From Straminergon stramineum (lineage: Eukaryota; Streptophyta; Bryopsida; Hypnales; Calliergonaceae): a DNA stretch of 64,000 bases. The notes under the pieces are model-generated. The model saw only the letters and a program-made list of their open reading frames with translations, was not told the DNA's origin and did no database searches. Of this stretch, positions 25,386 through 37,618 are shown one piece after another (within the stretch, counting starts at the first letter, position 1; the number at the start of each line of letters is the position of its first letter). The stretch is taken from assembly GCA_963920665.1 (NCBI GenBank), contig OY987263.1, positions 41,637,218-41,701,217 of the forward strand, in the 5' to 3' direction. The translations under genes were made by a program, and so were the position numbers.

Positions 25386-25450
25386 AAGTTATTAATGAAT
25401 GAAATTTGTTTTAAAAGTCTAATGAATGAAATTTCATTCATTAATAACTC
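25386..25450. repeat. short hairpin of AGTTATTAATGAATGAAATT arms
   Basis: AGTTATTAATGAATGAAATT at 25387-25406 is matched by its inverse aatttcattcattaataact at 25430-25449. A third direct copy of aatgaatgaaat lies in the loop. Confidence 0.6.
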
Positions 25451-26936
25451 TTAGTTTAACAAATGATTATAATTTCTAATTAATTTTAAATTTTAAATTC
25501 TCCCAAAATTTTAAGATTCCTTTGTTTGATTATTTTGGATGGAAATATTAATTTTTCATCCAAATTTCAAATAAGGTTTATCTAATTGTGATTGGTTAAA
25601 TTTTGGATTATTTTTTAAATTAAAATTTAATTGGAATTTTTAAAAGTTAATTTTCTTTTCTAATTTTCTTAAAGTTTTCAATGGTTTATTCTATCAAGTA
25701 AAATTTTAATCAAATTGAAACTAATAAAAACGAAATATGAAGAATTTTAAAGTACCTTTCATGAAGTGGTCGATCGTACCGTCATCAAGGATCACGAGAT
25801 GAATGGTTTCGTAGTACCTGCTCCATCCTCCATTTTGCTAATCCATCATGCCATTTGAAATTAATCCTCGTTCAATGTTGTATTTCAATTTCAATTTTTC
25901 TTTTCCTACTAATGGTTATGGGATTTTATTAATTTTGGTTGTATTTAAAACAATTCCTCATTAATTAGAAATTATTTTAATACCTCAAAACCTTTTTAAT
26001 CCACTAAATCAAATCAAATCTTATAAATCCTAATTATTTTGAAATTTCCTAATCATCCAAAAGATATTAGTTGGCGTTTTGTCTTTATCTATTTGTCTTA
26101 TTAAGCCTAATAAAACAAAACCTAACCAAAGTCTAGCCTTCTAATTCTTATAGGATTCTTAATTAATGACTAAACAACAATTTAATGAATAGTAATGAGA
26201 ATAAAATTCAAATAAAATCCAAGAGATTCTTACCTTATTAAGTGTTTTGATTCCTTTTATTCTTCTTCTTTCTTTCGTCTCCAACCTTTCCCTTCAACTC
26301 TTCAACTCTCTCATTTGCGATTTGTGTTTTTAAGAGTTAAGTGAGAGTGTTATGAGTTGATGATGTTTCAATGAGTGCTCAATAATTGTTAAGAGTGTTA
26401 GCACTTTTAAAATTTCCAAACGTTTGAGAAACTTACCTTAAATTTTGGTGTATCCTTTCCAACTTCCAATTGCTGGTTCGTCATAGGCAGTCGTTGTATC
26501 CTGGTCGAGCTGTTCTTCCTACGTCTACTGGTTGATTTGGTCTTCCCTATAGGCGTGCACAACCCCTCCTGTTTACTTGTTTGTCGGTCGCCACGTGTCA
26601 CGATGTGACTGGAAGTAGCTCGTTCCCCAGTTGGCACCTTGATCGTACATTGCTAGGCCTTGATTCTCTGTCGACACCTCAATCGTAACCTTGCAAGGCT
26701 GTCACTCCCTATCCTAAATTTCAGTATCGATCTTCTGTGAATTGGTTACCTTGTTTTGATCTTTGGCCCTAGATTATGGCCCTTCTTATCACTGATTTAT
26801 GAAAACTTTCACTAACTATGCTGATTTTAACTAATTAATTTTTAACTAAACTAATCGATTTGGGGATTTGGGGAATAAATCTAAACTAAAAAATCTAAGT
26901 GTTCTAATCTAATTGGAGCTTTCTTTTTGGAATAAT

Positions 26937-27849
26937 TTAACCCCTAAAGGACCATTGTCCCTTCGGGGGACAAATGAGATTTCGGGCAAGTACCTATGGT
27001 CTCAATTTTTGCCCTGATTTTTTAAAACTTTTTATGAGCCTCGTAAGAATATAATTTTTTTCATTTGGTGCTTGGGAACAAAATTTATGCCCAAATAAGC
27101 TCAAAACAGGGGAGAGGGGGCAACAAATAAAAGTTTCAAAAATTTGAATTTTTTGAATTTTTATTTTTTTCCTGTATAGATTATATTTTTGTCTACAAGT
27201 AAAGCATTGATTCATTCCATTTGGATTTGTCATGAGACAGTTACAGACAATCTTGTTTTTTGGGCAATTAGAGCATCTTCCTGAAAAAATAACTTGTAGG
27301 ATTCATTTCTAAATGCAATTTTTACAATTTTTCAAAAAAAAAGGTCCATATGGTTTTCTTTTCTTTTTAGAACAATCTCATCATTGGGATTAGTGCATTG
27401 TAATTCCATCTTAGAGATATTAATAATTTAGATTTTCCTTCTATCTTGTACCTACTTCTACTTAACAATTTTTTAAAGAATAAAATTTTTTTTTTTTTGT
27501 ATTTTCTTTTTTTTTCCTAGACTCTCAACTCAATTCTCCACCATAAAGATTTAAAGCTCAAAACTCTATATTGCAAAAAATTAAAGTTAAGAAGGTTCAA
27601 AGTCAAATAACCTAGTCCCGCAATGTGTGAAAAAATTTGTTTTCTTCACTTTAAACGCAGATATCTTGCAATCTATGCGGTCAAAATTTCTGAAATTTTT
27701 TCCACACATTTTCATACTGTTTAGGTGTAAGATCCTACGGTTAGATGTGCAAACAGTAATATTTTCAATTTTTTTTACTCTTTGCTCTAAAAATGGCAGT
27801 TTTGAGTGTTTTTTTTGCAGAAAAAATGCATTGGTCCTTTTGGGGTTAG
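26937..27849. mobile_element. TTAA-family (piggyBac-like) element, 905 bp plus target sites
   Basis: Left: TTAA then CCCCTAAAGGACCATTG. Right, in reverse complement: CCCCAAAAGGACCAATG, preceded on the plus strand by ggtccttttgggg and followed by TTAG (27846-27849), one base from TTAA. The ends match at 15 of 17 positions. Overlapping frames on both strands at 27587-27902 reflect AT-rich composition and are not genes. It is nested inside the 24.6-30.1 kb repeat. Confidence 0.7.
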
Positions 27850-28184
27850 ATAACTCTAACAAAAGGAAAACTAATCTAAATTTTGGGTTTTTTTCTAAAT
27901 AATACTAAAGGTTTTATCAAGAATTCAAACTAAAGAACTTTGACTAATTTTCTCTAATTCTTCTCATGAAATCAAATGTCCCCAATTACTACCACATACA
28001 AGGCATTTTTCAAGCATGCAAAGGAAGAGATTTCTCTAATAGTCTCAAGTACTTTAAATACTTGAAACCACTTTTAAAGTGTCAATTTTGGATATTCCAA
28101 AGTCAAAGCTTCACCGTGCGAGGGCAACCCCAGGTGTACACGGTGTCGATGGTCAAAGAATACTATTTTGAAAATTCAATCTTT

Positions 28185-28330
28185 AAAGGAGGTACACATG
28201 ACAATGTTTAAACCGAACATTAAAGACTAACTTCTCAAAATTTCAAGTATCCAAGGTCTAATTACTAAAGGAGGTATGCATGACAGCGTTTAAACCGAAC
28301 TTTAGCAATTAAAGTCCTAATCTCCGTTAT
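28185..28330. repeat. two tandem copies of an about 80-bp unit
   Basis: aaaggaggtacacatgacaa-tgtttaaaccgaac at about 28187 is repeated as aaaggaggtatgcatgacag-cgtttaaaccgaac at about 28267. Confidence 0.7.
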
Positions 28331-30100
28331 ACATCGAATTTTGGACAAAGGTTGGTTTAATAAACTTTTGGCAAAGTCAAGCTTTGTCGCCTTAAGTCTA
28401 TTAACACCAAATTATGTTGTAATGAGCACAAATTGTTAGTATTCAAGCAATCTTAAACGAATTTAGAATTTGGAAGTCTCTTCCTTCCAAAACTCTCACA
28501 AATCAAAGAAAATGGAGCCTTAGCCTAAAGAACTCAAGGAAATCAAATAAAAATCACTTTGAAGGGACTCTCTCGTCTTTCAAAGTGTGAAAAATCAGGT
28601 CGTATCTCGACCTGGATTAGTGCTCCGACCATGCCAGTAGTACAAGAAAAACAAAAGAAAAGGTTAGATATAAGAATGAGGGTATTGACAACCTTGAGGG
28701 AAGGGCCTTTTATACTTGTCCCAAGCCCCTCCCTGGTAAGTTGTCAGTGGAAAAACATTTACTTTTGATCTCGAGATATTTCCTAAACTACCCTAATGTA
28801 TTTCCAAAATAATCTTTGTTTAATGGAAGAATTCTCTAGAACCCTCTCCATTTAGCTAATAAATCTTGGCTAAATCAAATCCAAGATCTTTTCCCAAAGA
28901 TATTTTGAAAATAACCCTAATTAACCTAGATATTTTGCTAATTAACCCAAAGTATTTCTAAATTGTCTTTCTTTAAACAAAAGATAGATTGTTACATAAG
29001 AAAAGAGATCTTAACCCAAATCCAATCTTCAATTTTTCAAAAGATATTTGCGAAATTAACTTTGAATTACTACTAATTACTCTAAAAAAGTCAAACCTAT
29101 TGTTGGACCCTTCCTATCTTTTAGGGAACAACTCCAAATTGAAAAACGATTGCACCATTGTGTTTAGAAGATCCAAATTAGCCTCGGGGACCTTCTACCC
29201 CCTTCTTCCCAGCCATTCGTAAGTGTAAAATCAACTTACGATAATTCCAAAAAAAAGTGAAAACTCTAACTTTTGGAATTTGTTTCTTTTGAGGAAACTG
29301 TCTAGATAGGATTACTTAGAAGGTTCGTGGAAGTAAGAAAAGACCCCTCATTCACGTCATTTGAACATCACCATCTCCTAGTACGTCGATCAACCCGCCG
29401 TAAAGTTGTAAATTCTTCAAAAGTCCAATGTCGTTGCCAATTCTGGTACTTAGGAATGTCAAAATGTCTTCAAACTTTGTGGAACACTTTATTAGCACAC
29501 AAAATACTATCCTAATTTTTAGTGGGATTTTATCGCAACATGGTTAATTCCTAGGAATTTACGACCATGATTTAAGGTAGTTGACTTCCCATGGAGTCAT
29601 TGTAATTGTTTCAGAAAAATCCAAAACTTTTTGGGTAGCTTCTAGGAAACTCCCAAAACCAAATTGCAACATTATTTTTCACCTTGCACTATTCATAGAG
29701 AAGCTAAAATTAGCAATTCCCTTTTAATTTCCGCCCAAAGAGGAAATTATTCTCATATCGAGGAATCTTAGAACAACCGGCTCCAATGTCGGCTCCTAGC
29801 ATGCTTTTAGAGTAAAATCACCTTTCTTCATACTCCGATCGCTCTCCCATCACTTTATTTGCAGATTGGATCATTCTTCTATAAGTTACTTGCAAATAAG
29901 AACTTACTAATCCAAATTCTTTATGAATTGGATGGTGACCTATACTAGACTCTCTAGACCTAAAATGGACTTAGCCAACTTGTCACATGCAATTGTAAGA
30001 CTTAGTTTAACATGAACAACCACTAGGACTGGCTAACACTCAAACCCTTAATTCTCTCGGAAATACTTAATCGACCTCTCAGACTCTCAACTAGGCATTA

Positions 30101-31269
30101 GAAGTATGAAATTTGAATATTTTATATACTCTACACTTCTAGGATGACCCCTCACTATATTAGTAGGGACTTCTACCAAATACCACTCAAACCCTCTATT
30201 TATGCATTTTTGCATATAATTACACTAAAATACTAACAAAAACAAAAAAAAGAAATCCCCGAGTTCCAAGTGCCAACTCGAGGGTTCACAGCTACCATTC
30301 CATTTCATCCAATGACTTGAATGTCTAACATATTAGTCTCTGTCCCTTGTGGATGCTAACTAGATCTTGAATTAGACACTTCCATAATTTTTACATTCTC
30401 CAATCTAGAACATAGATTATTGAATAGTGTACTATTTTTATTTTTTCATGAACCAATTGATGACCTTGCATGAAGAGATGCTCCTAAAGTTGCTACATTT
30501 TTATTGGCTAATACCTCATCTAGTCAATTTCCTAATTGATTCTTAGTTCTTCATAGCATTTGGTATGTTGTTTTCAATATAGTTGTTTACCAATTGCTCC
30601 TTGGTTCTTCATAGCATTTGGTACATTGTACATTCTAGTCTTTTGGGAACAACATTGAACATTATACTTTAAAGGTCCCTAATTTAACATCTTTCATCTA
30701 CAGCTATTAGTGTTCTCATTTGGAAACACCAACTTCAAGGCTACATATAGCACTCTCTTAAGTCATTTTACTGTGTACACACATTGCAATGCAATTAGTT
30801 TTCAAAGTAATCAAAGTGATTTTTAAGGTCTCACTTATATGTATGGTGAGAGTCAAAATAAAAATAGTGTCACAATTGTGGTTGAAGAAATGGAATGAAA
30901 GTTGTAGCAAAAAGAAAAAGAAAAAGAATCTAATTTGTGGTATCAAAGGACAACATTAAGAAGCCCAGAAAACCATATTTTTGGAAATCAATAAAACCAA
31001 AAGAAAGAATGACAATGGTGAGGGAGGGAACAAGAGGCAAAAGGCAACTAATTCTAAGAAGCAACAAAAAACAGGAGCTAGGAGGGAAAAAGAGACAAGG
31101 AAGAAAAGGTGAAAGCAATAAGGGATTGTACTAGCTTGGAGGTAGTGGCTACAAAAAGGTGGCAACTAGGGTTTCAAAATCCTATAACAAGGGCCAACAT
31201 TTCAGAAAGTTTTTGCATTCTATTCTATAGGATCATGGTTAATCAACAACTATGATATGACTAATCAAT
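30101..31269. other. AT-rich intergenic sequence with a small tandem duplication
   Basis: At 30525-30640, ttcttcatagcatttggta occurs twice, about 65 bp apart, within a longer diverged repeat. An A/G-rich tract lies at 30900-31130. No gene. Confidence 0.5.
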
Positions 31270-31690
31270 AACTGAGATTTAACTAATCAATAACTATTCA
31301 ACAATTAATTTGGGTAAATTTTACATGCAATAAAATAAAGCAAATCGACATGTATGCACACACTAGTTGCATTGAAGTTGTTCTTTATCAGTAGTTGTTA
31401 TTTTGTTATAGAATTGAAACTAAGCCAAGTCTAAATTAGTTATGGAACTATTGTTCAATAACCATTTTTGGTTATCGGATGAGAATTTATCAAGGTAAGT
31501 AACTTGTTTCTACTTTAGATGAATTCAAGTATGGCTACCCTTTTGATTCAATGACTCGTAAGCAATTGAAGACCAATCCATATCAGATTTTCCACTAATT
31601 TTTTCAAAATTCAATCACTCTTGAGTTGTGAAGGACAATTAGTCAATCTTTCTGCAGTTGCATAAGACATATTTTTCTTATAATAAACAA
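31270..31690. repeat. dispersed repeat, copy 1 (pair of 37015-37440)
   Basis: Shares ttggatgagaattta/atcggatgagaattta, gtaagta(a/g)cttgttt, aatgactc(g/a)taagcaattgaaga and caatccacatca-type blocks, then gacaattagt and gttgcata, all in the same order. Confidence 0.6.
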
Positions 31691-32286
31691 GAAGCTTAGA
31701 ACTCTTACATCACTAATCCAAATAGAATGAATCAATGTTTTCTATGTAAACCAAAAATCTAATCTATGAGAAACAAATTCTTCAAAAATTTATTTCAATT
31801 TTCCTAAATTTTCTTTTGTTGTTAGTGCTCAAGCCTTTTGAGCGTAAAAGGTCATAATTTTTGTTCTCAATACCAATAGAAATGAAAAATTGTATTGTCA
31901 CAGAGCTAATTTGTTTTCAATCTTAACAAAAATATTCAATTACTCATGCACAAAATGGAGATCACAGGAACTTGTCCAAACTTTCATTTGTCCCATGAGT
32001 ATACTAACAATGAGACTTTAGGAATTACATGAAGTATCAACTAATTTCCGTAATTTATAGCCACATGGAACGTATTGTATGCATATAACCTATAACCATC
32101 AAATTTACCATGCACGTCAAGTATTATCAATGCATTCCACATTCATGGAGTATTGTTTACAATGCTCCAAGCAAGTCTAGTAACAAGCAAACAAGTTGGA
32201 TGGACTAGTGATTTGTGGACATCTAAATCCAAAACTCGTAGACAAGCAAATAGGATATTTGCATAAGGTAGTAGCAAAATAATAAT

Positions 32287-33004
32287 GGGTGAAAGCAAGA
32301 AGCATCTACTAATTATATTACATTTGGGATGTAGTATTAGAAATATTTGAGCTTTTGAAAAAAATATTAAACATTAAAACAAAATTAGGATGATTTGATA
32401 AGTAATACAAATAATATATTACCAAACATTGGAACCTAAACAAAATTTACTCCAAAAGTTATGTATAAAAAAATGATTCTTTATTTGTTTTGTTTTGTTT
32501 AAATTGCTAGAAAACAATGAGAACATTTGAAAATATATATTAAAAAACCCAATGTTTTTAACAACTTGATAGAGATAACATTTCACCAAAAAATTTATAG
32601 AAATATGTTTTTTTGGATATCTAGAATTGTGTACACAATAGAATCTTTTTTGCTTCTATAAGACAATAAATTTCGTATTTTTAGAATTCCTTTAGCAAAT
32701 TATTGCAACCTTAGTAAAGGAATGTACTGTCCAAATTTTGAAGTGAAAATTGTCATTTTCAGACTCAAAACAATTCTAAAAATCTCTAAAATCTAGAGTA
32801 TTATAAATTAGATAAATTAAAAAATAGATAGTGAATTTTTTTTTAGAAATTATCCAAAAGAATTGATTGGCTTAGGTAATGTACCGCTTACTTTTAGTAA
32901 CAATTTCAAGTGTAACTAGCAAAGCCCTTAGAAGGTGTCCTTAAGTTTGTATTGGACATACAACACGTGATACCAAATAGTATAAGTGTTTCATGCTTTC
33001 ACCC
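32287..33004. mobile_element. MITE of the GGGTGA family (GGGTGAAAGCA subtype), 718 bp
   Basis: It starts GGGTGAAAGCAAGAAGCAT and ends gtgtttcatgctttcaccc, whose reverse complement is GGGTGAAAGCATGAAACAC. The segment before the right end (ccaaatagtataagtgtttc) parallels that of the copy at 1048-1775 (caaaatagtacaagtgtttc). Flanks are ataat and atgat; no long target duplication. Confidence 0.65.
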
Positions 33005-34920
33005 ATGATTTGAATTGATTGACTTTGTCTAATTTCCTAGTAACTTTGTTTCACTCCCTAGAAACTTTTTCTCGCTAAGCTTACGACTAAAAATAGGCAA
33101 ATTATACCTACAATTCTAACATCAATCCCTTCAAAATACAGGGTTTTTAAATATATAAAAAAAAGTTTCGTTAGTGGTAACAACAAAATTGATCTTGTAG
33201 CCATGTTTGGATGGAAGTCAATTTCCATCTACGTATTTGTACTTTGCTCATTCAAATTTGATTAATCCATTTAGTTATCAATGATTATCATCCATCCTTT
33301 GGAAACAAAACCTTTTGGGAACAAAAATTGAATAAAAATAAAATTCTTGTTAATATTTTGTCATTGAAATTTACACCACTATAAACTTCTTATAACAATT
33401 CCAACACATGTAGATATCAAACTCAACTTTGTCTTCCTTTATCATGCATTTGTACAATACCATTCCAATAATAACCATGCCACCAACCATGCCTTAATTA
33501 GACTAACAAATAAATTTATCCAATTTTCAAATCAATACTTTCCAATGATTACTTCCACTATGCATGATAATCCTAAAACAAATAAAATACCAATTACTTA
33601 TACCTAAAATACAAACATTCATCTAGAACAATCAATCATAGTAAGATAAATACCGTATACTAACACAAAGATACTTTCTATAGAACATATGTAGATGCCC
33701 TCTCAAATACATTCAACATTCCAAAATTCCCAATAAAAACAATACTAGCTGATATAAATCTCAATTTATAATCCCATTAACTCTATTTACAATGTGACAA
33801 AAACTATCATTCAAATGCAATGAAAAAGAGTTTGTAAAATGTGGAAGGGATATTCTAGATTACCTACTTCAATTACCTTATTTGATAACTTCTTTCTTTC
33901 AAGTCAATTTTGCATATAACACTATGATTGTTGTTAAAATATCTTATAGCTTCAAATGATCTTGTGATTTTTCGGTACTTAGATTGTGGAAAAAATGGAA
34001 ATGATCAAGATTGTAGAAAGGGTCTCAAGTCCATGTAAATTGATTAAGAGAGGAGTCACTAACTCATTGGCCATTGAAAACTAACCCCTAAAGTACCAAC
34101 ATTCAAATATGAAATTGGATCCTGTAGTTGAATTTCTATTCCAATTGTTTTTTGTTCAATATGAAATTCTAGTTGAGCTAAGTTCATTCTTTATGTGTAG
34201 CAAAATTGAGCTGACAACAATGTAATGAAAAGATGCGTCCCATCTTTTTTCCCTCCCCTGACATTGCCAAAATTCCTTAACCATTGGATCTCTCTCAAGA
34301 AAAAATTCCCCCCCTTATCTAATGTTGTTGATTTAAAAAAATCATTCATTGTTGATCACAAATGATGTTGGCTGTCTGGTGCTTCGATACATGATCCATA
34401 CATAATATACACATAAGTTATACTTAGTGGGGATGTGGATACATATACAAACTTCGAGTACGGATATGTACAAAGAAATAATGCATATTGAATGCCTCCC
34501 CTAAAGCCTAGCAAATATACAAATAGGGGGGCAAGCTCAATGGGTGTAGGGTGACCAGGTGGTTGGGGGTTCACTAAATTGTAGGGGTTAGGGCGAAAAA
34601 AACAATTCATTGAATTTAAAAAAAATTGAGCTCATTGTGACATTGTCACAATCATGGTTGTTCAGCCGAACAACTCGACAACACGATGAACATGACGTCC
34701 AACACGTCTAGTAGACCCCCTTGTCCGTCTAATAAAGTCAACTTTAAGGTTGACTTTCAAATAAAACACTTTCTATTTCCAATCTTGACATATTTGAATT
34801 TCATTTTATTGAAGTGTCTCAATTTAATAATCACTTATTCCATTCTTAATTATGGATCATAAATAAAATGAGATTTCAAATTATCTCTGCTGTTAGGATA
34901 AGGCTTTATTTGTCAAAATT
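33005..34920. other. AT-rich intergenic sequence
   Basis: No gene. At 34086, ctaacccctaaagtacc looks like an isolated TTAA-family end without a clear partner. A palindrome gtcaactttaaggttgac lies at 34737-34754, and gttgttcagccgaacaac at 34648-34666. Confidence 0.45.
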
Positions 34921-34989
34921 GTCATGTATACACGACACTCGTCTTGTACGACACGCAACATCAGACGAACAACTCAATACCTAACCCCA

Positions 34990-35219
34990 AAATGTGTTCA
35001 ACAGAACAACCCTGGTCACAATGACTATGACATTGACATTGAGCTCAAAAGATGCAAGAACTGCATTAATAAGAACAACTATGATGAGATTGTGAGCACT
35101 GAGCACACTGAGGTATGCGGCAAGAGCAATAAAAACAAACCTCCTATTGACAAGAATCCGAAAGTTGCCATCTCTTGTGAGTTTCAAGAGGAGATTGGAA
35201 GGTATGGAAATGTCTTGTG
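34990..35219 (+). pseudogene. coding-like fragment, unrecognised
   Basis: An open frame of about 75 codons has balanced codon use and hydrophilic content unlike the surrounding AT-rich sequence. It includes IDIELKRCKNC, a CxxC pair, and CEFQEEIGRYGN towards the end, and it ends at a TGA at 35218-35220. I do not recognise the family. It could be a relic exon of the same lost locus as 36000-36770. An antisense frame of 132 codons over the same bases looks like a shadow. Confidence 0.3.
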
Positions 35220-35359
35220 ACTGCTTGTAGCTGTGACCATATGTGCTGAATGGTGTCAAAGAATTGCCTTCCCTAATCAACCCCACTAGGTGGTTTTTTT
35301 TAATGAAATAGTGCAAGGTTGCACCAGAGAATAATAATTTGGCAAAAAAATGTTGATTC

Positions 35360-35895
35360 ACCCTGAATTTTTTTTCCAAAAAACTTCAAATTTAAAAAAA
35401 AAATCTTGGATAAAATTGCAAGATTGTGGATGAAAACAAAATTATGGATATGTGATATGTGCTAATCTGAAATTTTCTATCTAATCATTACCAAAAATTT
35501 CAGCCCTGAAGGAGGCCGCAAGTTTTGCACCCTTGCGGTGCAATTACAGAAAAAAATAAAAATAAAAATTTATTTTTTATTTTTCACAATCTAGTATCTG
35601 ACATGGCATTAATGTGACACGTCATATCCACGTCAGATTTACTATTTTTCAACATTTAAAAAAATTATCTAAAATTTTTAATTTTAATTTTTTTTAATTA
35701 TATATATATATAATCTTTCTGTAGTTGCAACGCGGGGGGCCAGAAATGAAGTCTTAACAGCTCTCTGCAGGGCTGAAATTTTTTGTAATGTATGTGGATT
35801 GCTCATGTGATATTTTTTATTTAATGTTGAAATTTGGAGCACCACTATAACATTTTCTATTCCCACTTTGGTACTTCATAAAAAATGAAAAAAAA
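35360..35895. repeat. dispersed repeat, interrupted copy (pair of 14545-14775)
   Basis: The two halves, 35360-35485 and 35791-35895, together match 14545-14775. The interruption is the MITE at 35486-35790. Confidence 0.65.
35486..35790. mobile_element. 305-bp MITE with CATTAC inverted ends
   Basis: Left end CATTACCAAAAATTTCAGCC and right end in reverse complement CATTACAAAAAATTTCAGCC differ at one base in 20. The related repeat at 14545-14775 lacks it. Next to the left end is a small GC hairpin (ccgcaag...cttgcgg, around 35516-35539). A tatatata run lies at 35701-35711. The exact target duplication is short or ambiguous (flanks ctaat and tatgt). Non-coding. Confidence 0.75.
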
Positions 35896-35999
35896 GAGCC
35901 CTGAACTCCACCCCACTCCTCATCTCCTGCGGAGTTCTTCCAGATTCTTGAAGGGGACAGGGTTCATGTTTATATTTCGTAATCATCTGAAAGATTTCA

Positions 36000-36770
36000 T
36001 ACACAGAACATTAGGCCCGAGGTGGTTGGGTTGACTGGCAAAGAGTTCCGAAAAGAAATTTCTTGGCATGAGCCCACAAACCTTGAAATGGCATCCCTAC
36101 TACATGTATGCAAGAGCTAACTGTCTTGTATATGGACAAATCGAGAGTGCAATTACAAGCAAACAGACCAGTTTCTGAGTATGATAAAATGCAAAGCAAG
36201 GCCACAGAATTTTTGGCTGTGAATGCCACAGATCCGAAACTAGAGATGCAACAAATTAGGGCGAAGATGCAAGAGGATATGGAGCACCGGGGCTCTTAGC
36301 ACAAATCTCTGAGTGAGAAAACTCTAGCATGCATCAAAGCTGACTTTGAATGCAAGGTATGCATGCTCCTTGAAAGATTAAGAAGATTTTGTGAATCTGC
36401 AAGTTTGGTAAGAATTCAAGATGTATCTGAGACACTTCTAATTTCATTGTCCTAGTCCTTCAGCCTAAGTTCTTGTTTGAATTCATGGATTGTCTGATGT
36501 GTCAATTTTTACAGACCTAAATACAATCAAATGAACCTCTTCAAAAGCTGCTGATCGAACAAACGAGTAATCCTTTGTGGAGCATGAACCTTTGCCGTGA
36601 ACTACTGAACCCAATTGGGTTTTCTGGATCCATGAAACACCTTTATGTCCTAGTACATATATTACGTCGATGCAGGCCCAGTACGATATGGAAGCATTGT
36701 AGGTAGAAAAAGAGAGGTTCGATGAGAAGAAGCAGAGAAGTGCTAATTAACTCTAGCAACAACGAGTTCC
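36000..36770 (+). pseudogene. decayed gene remnant, unrecognised
   Basis: Protein-like stretches occur in shifting frames. About 36006-36123 reads RPEVVGLTGKEFRKE in one frame. From 36108 another frame reads DPKLEMQQIRAKMQEDMEH, stops at TAG (36297-36299), then stays open in the same frame for about 50 codons. It passes a possible splice donor at 36357 (aag|gtatgc). A possible acceptor (tttttacag) lies at about 36514, followed by about 60 open codons (SNEPLQKLLIEQTSNPLW). Near 36674 is a fragment like QYDMEAL. Codon texture differs from neighbouring filler. This fits a charged, possibly coiled-coil protein gene broken by a frameshift and stops. I cannot name the family, and a true multi-exon gene is not excluded. 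Confidence 0.35.
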
Positions 36771-37014
36771 ATGAAAACTACAAGACACATTTATTATGCA
36801 CCATTTGTCGAGATACAAAAAGTCAGCAACAAAGCTTCTATGCTATCGAACTTGATAAATTGGAAACACGCAATGAAGAATAAAACATGTACAAGAAACA
36901 AAATGATTATTTGTAAGTGAAAAATCCACCTGTGATAATAAGAATCAAAGGAGCAATGGCTCAATGGCCTCCATTTCATAAAGTCTTTCTTAGACTACTC
37001 TATGGGACTGTAAC

Positions 37015-37440
37015 TATTCAACAACTAAAAAATGATTGCATAGAAACTGGCTTAGTCGTGTTTAAAGTCATGGCAAGCCTTAATGGTTAAGGAAAAAAAA
37101 GACCTAGTAAATCGTAATGCAATAAAAAACAACTAACAAGAATGCAGAAATCAATCATATAGAAGTTGTTTTAGTTACAAAATTGCAATTGAGCCCAGTT
37201 CACGTCAATTATAAACTATTATTCAATGACTTGATGACAACTTCCGTTTCTTGGATGAGAATTTATTGATGTAAGTAGCTTGTTTTCATGTATGCCTTCT
37301 TGGATTAATGACTCATAAGCAATTGAAGATCAATCCACATCAAATTTCTTGTTAATTTATTAGAATTTAGTCACTCAAGTTGTGATTATGACAATTAGTT
37401 GTTTTTTACGTGGTTGCATAACGTTTAGTATTATGCACTG
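37015..37440. repeat. dispersed repeat, copy 2 (pair of 31270-31690)
   Basis: Matches 31270-31690 in order and orientation, with an extra about 100 bp near 37060-37150. Confidence 0.6.
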
Positions 37441-37618
37441 TCACTACCTTGGCTCTACAGTAGATGGTGCAGAATATTCCACATCCATAAGTAGCTAAGT
37501 CAGGACATGAGGCTCATCACAGGGTGCAGGGTGCAGGAAGGAAATGCAGTGGGCATGAAGGGGGCTACTGAATGTTATGGCACAGGCCATATGTTTTTCC
37601 TTCTAGTGAATCTCTTTG

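Larger units (their letters stand above)
24600..30100 (+). repeat. long retroelement-like repeat, copy 2, with a nested TTAA element
   Basis: Opposite in orientation to 8940-12790 and matching it in order. gtgccttccaagcaatgaa lies at 24741, the ttgaaaaacgattg block at 29137, and tttttagtgggattttatcg at 29517. Removing the nested 26937-27849 element, it is about 4.6 kb. No coding domain is visible. The frames at 26407-29515 are short and scattered. Confidence 0.5.

Noticed and set aside
34083..34600. Another complete TTAA-family element
   Set aside because: The left motif ctaacccctaaagtacc is good, but the only right-hand candidate (gtaggggttag near 34585) has poor end match and no TTAA on either side.
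34981..35379. 132-codon minus-strand frame
   Set aside because: It is antisense to the more coding-like plus-strand fragment, and the hydrophobic content looks like a shadow of it.
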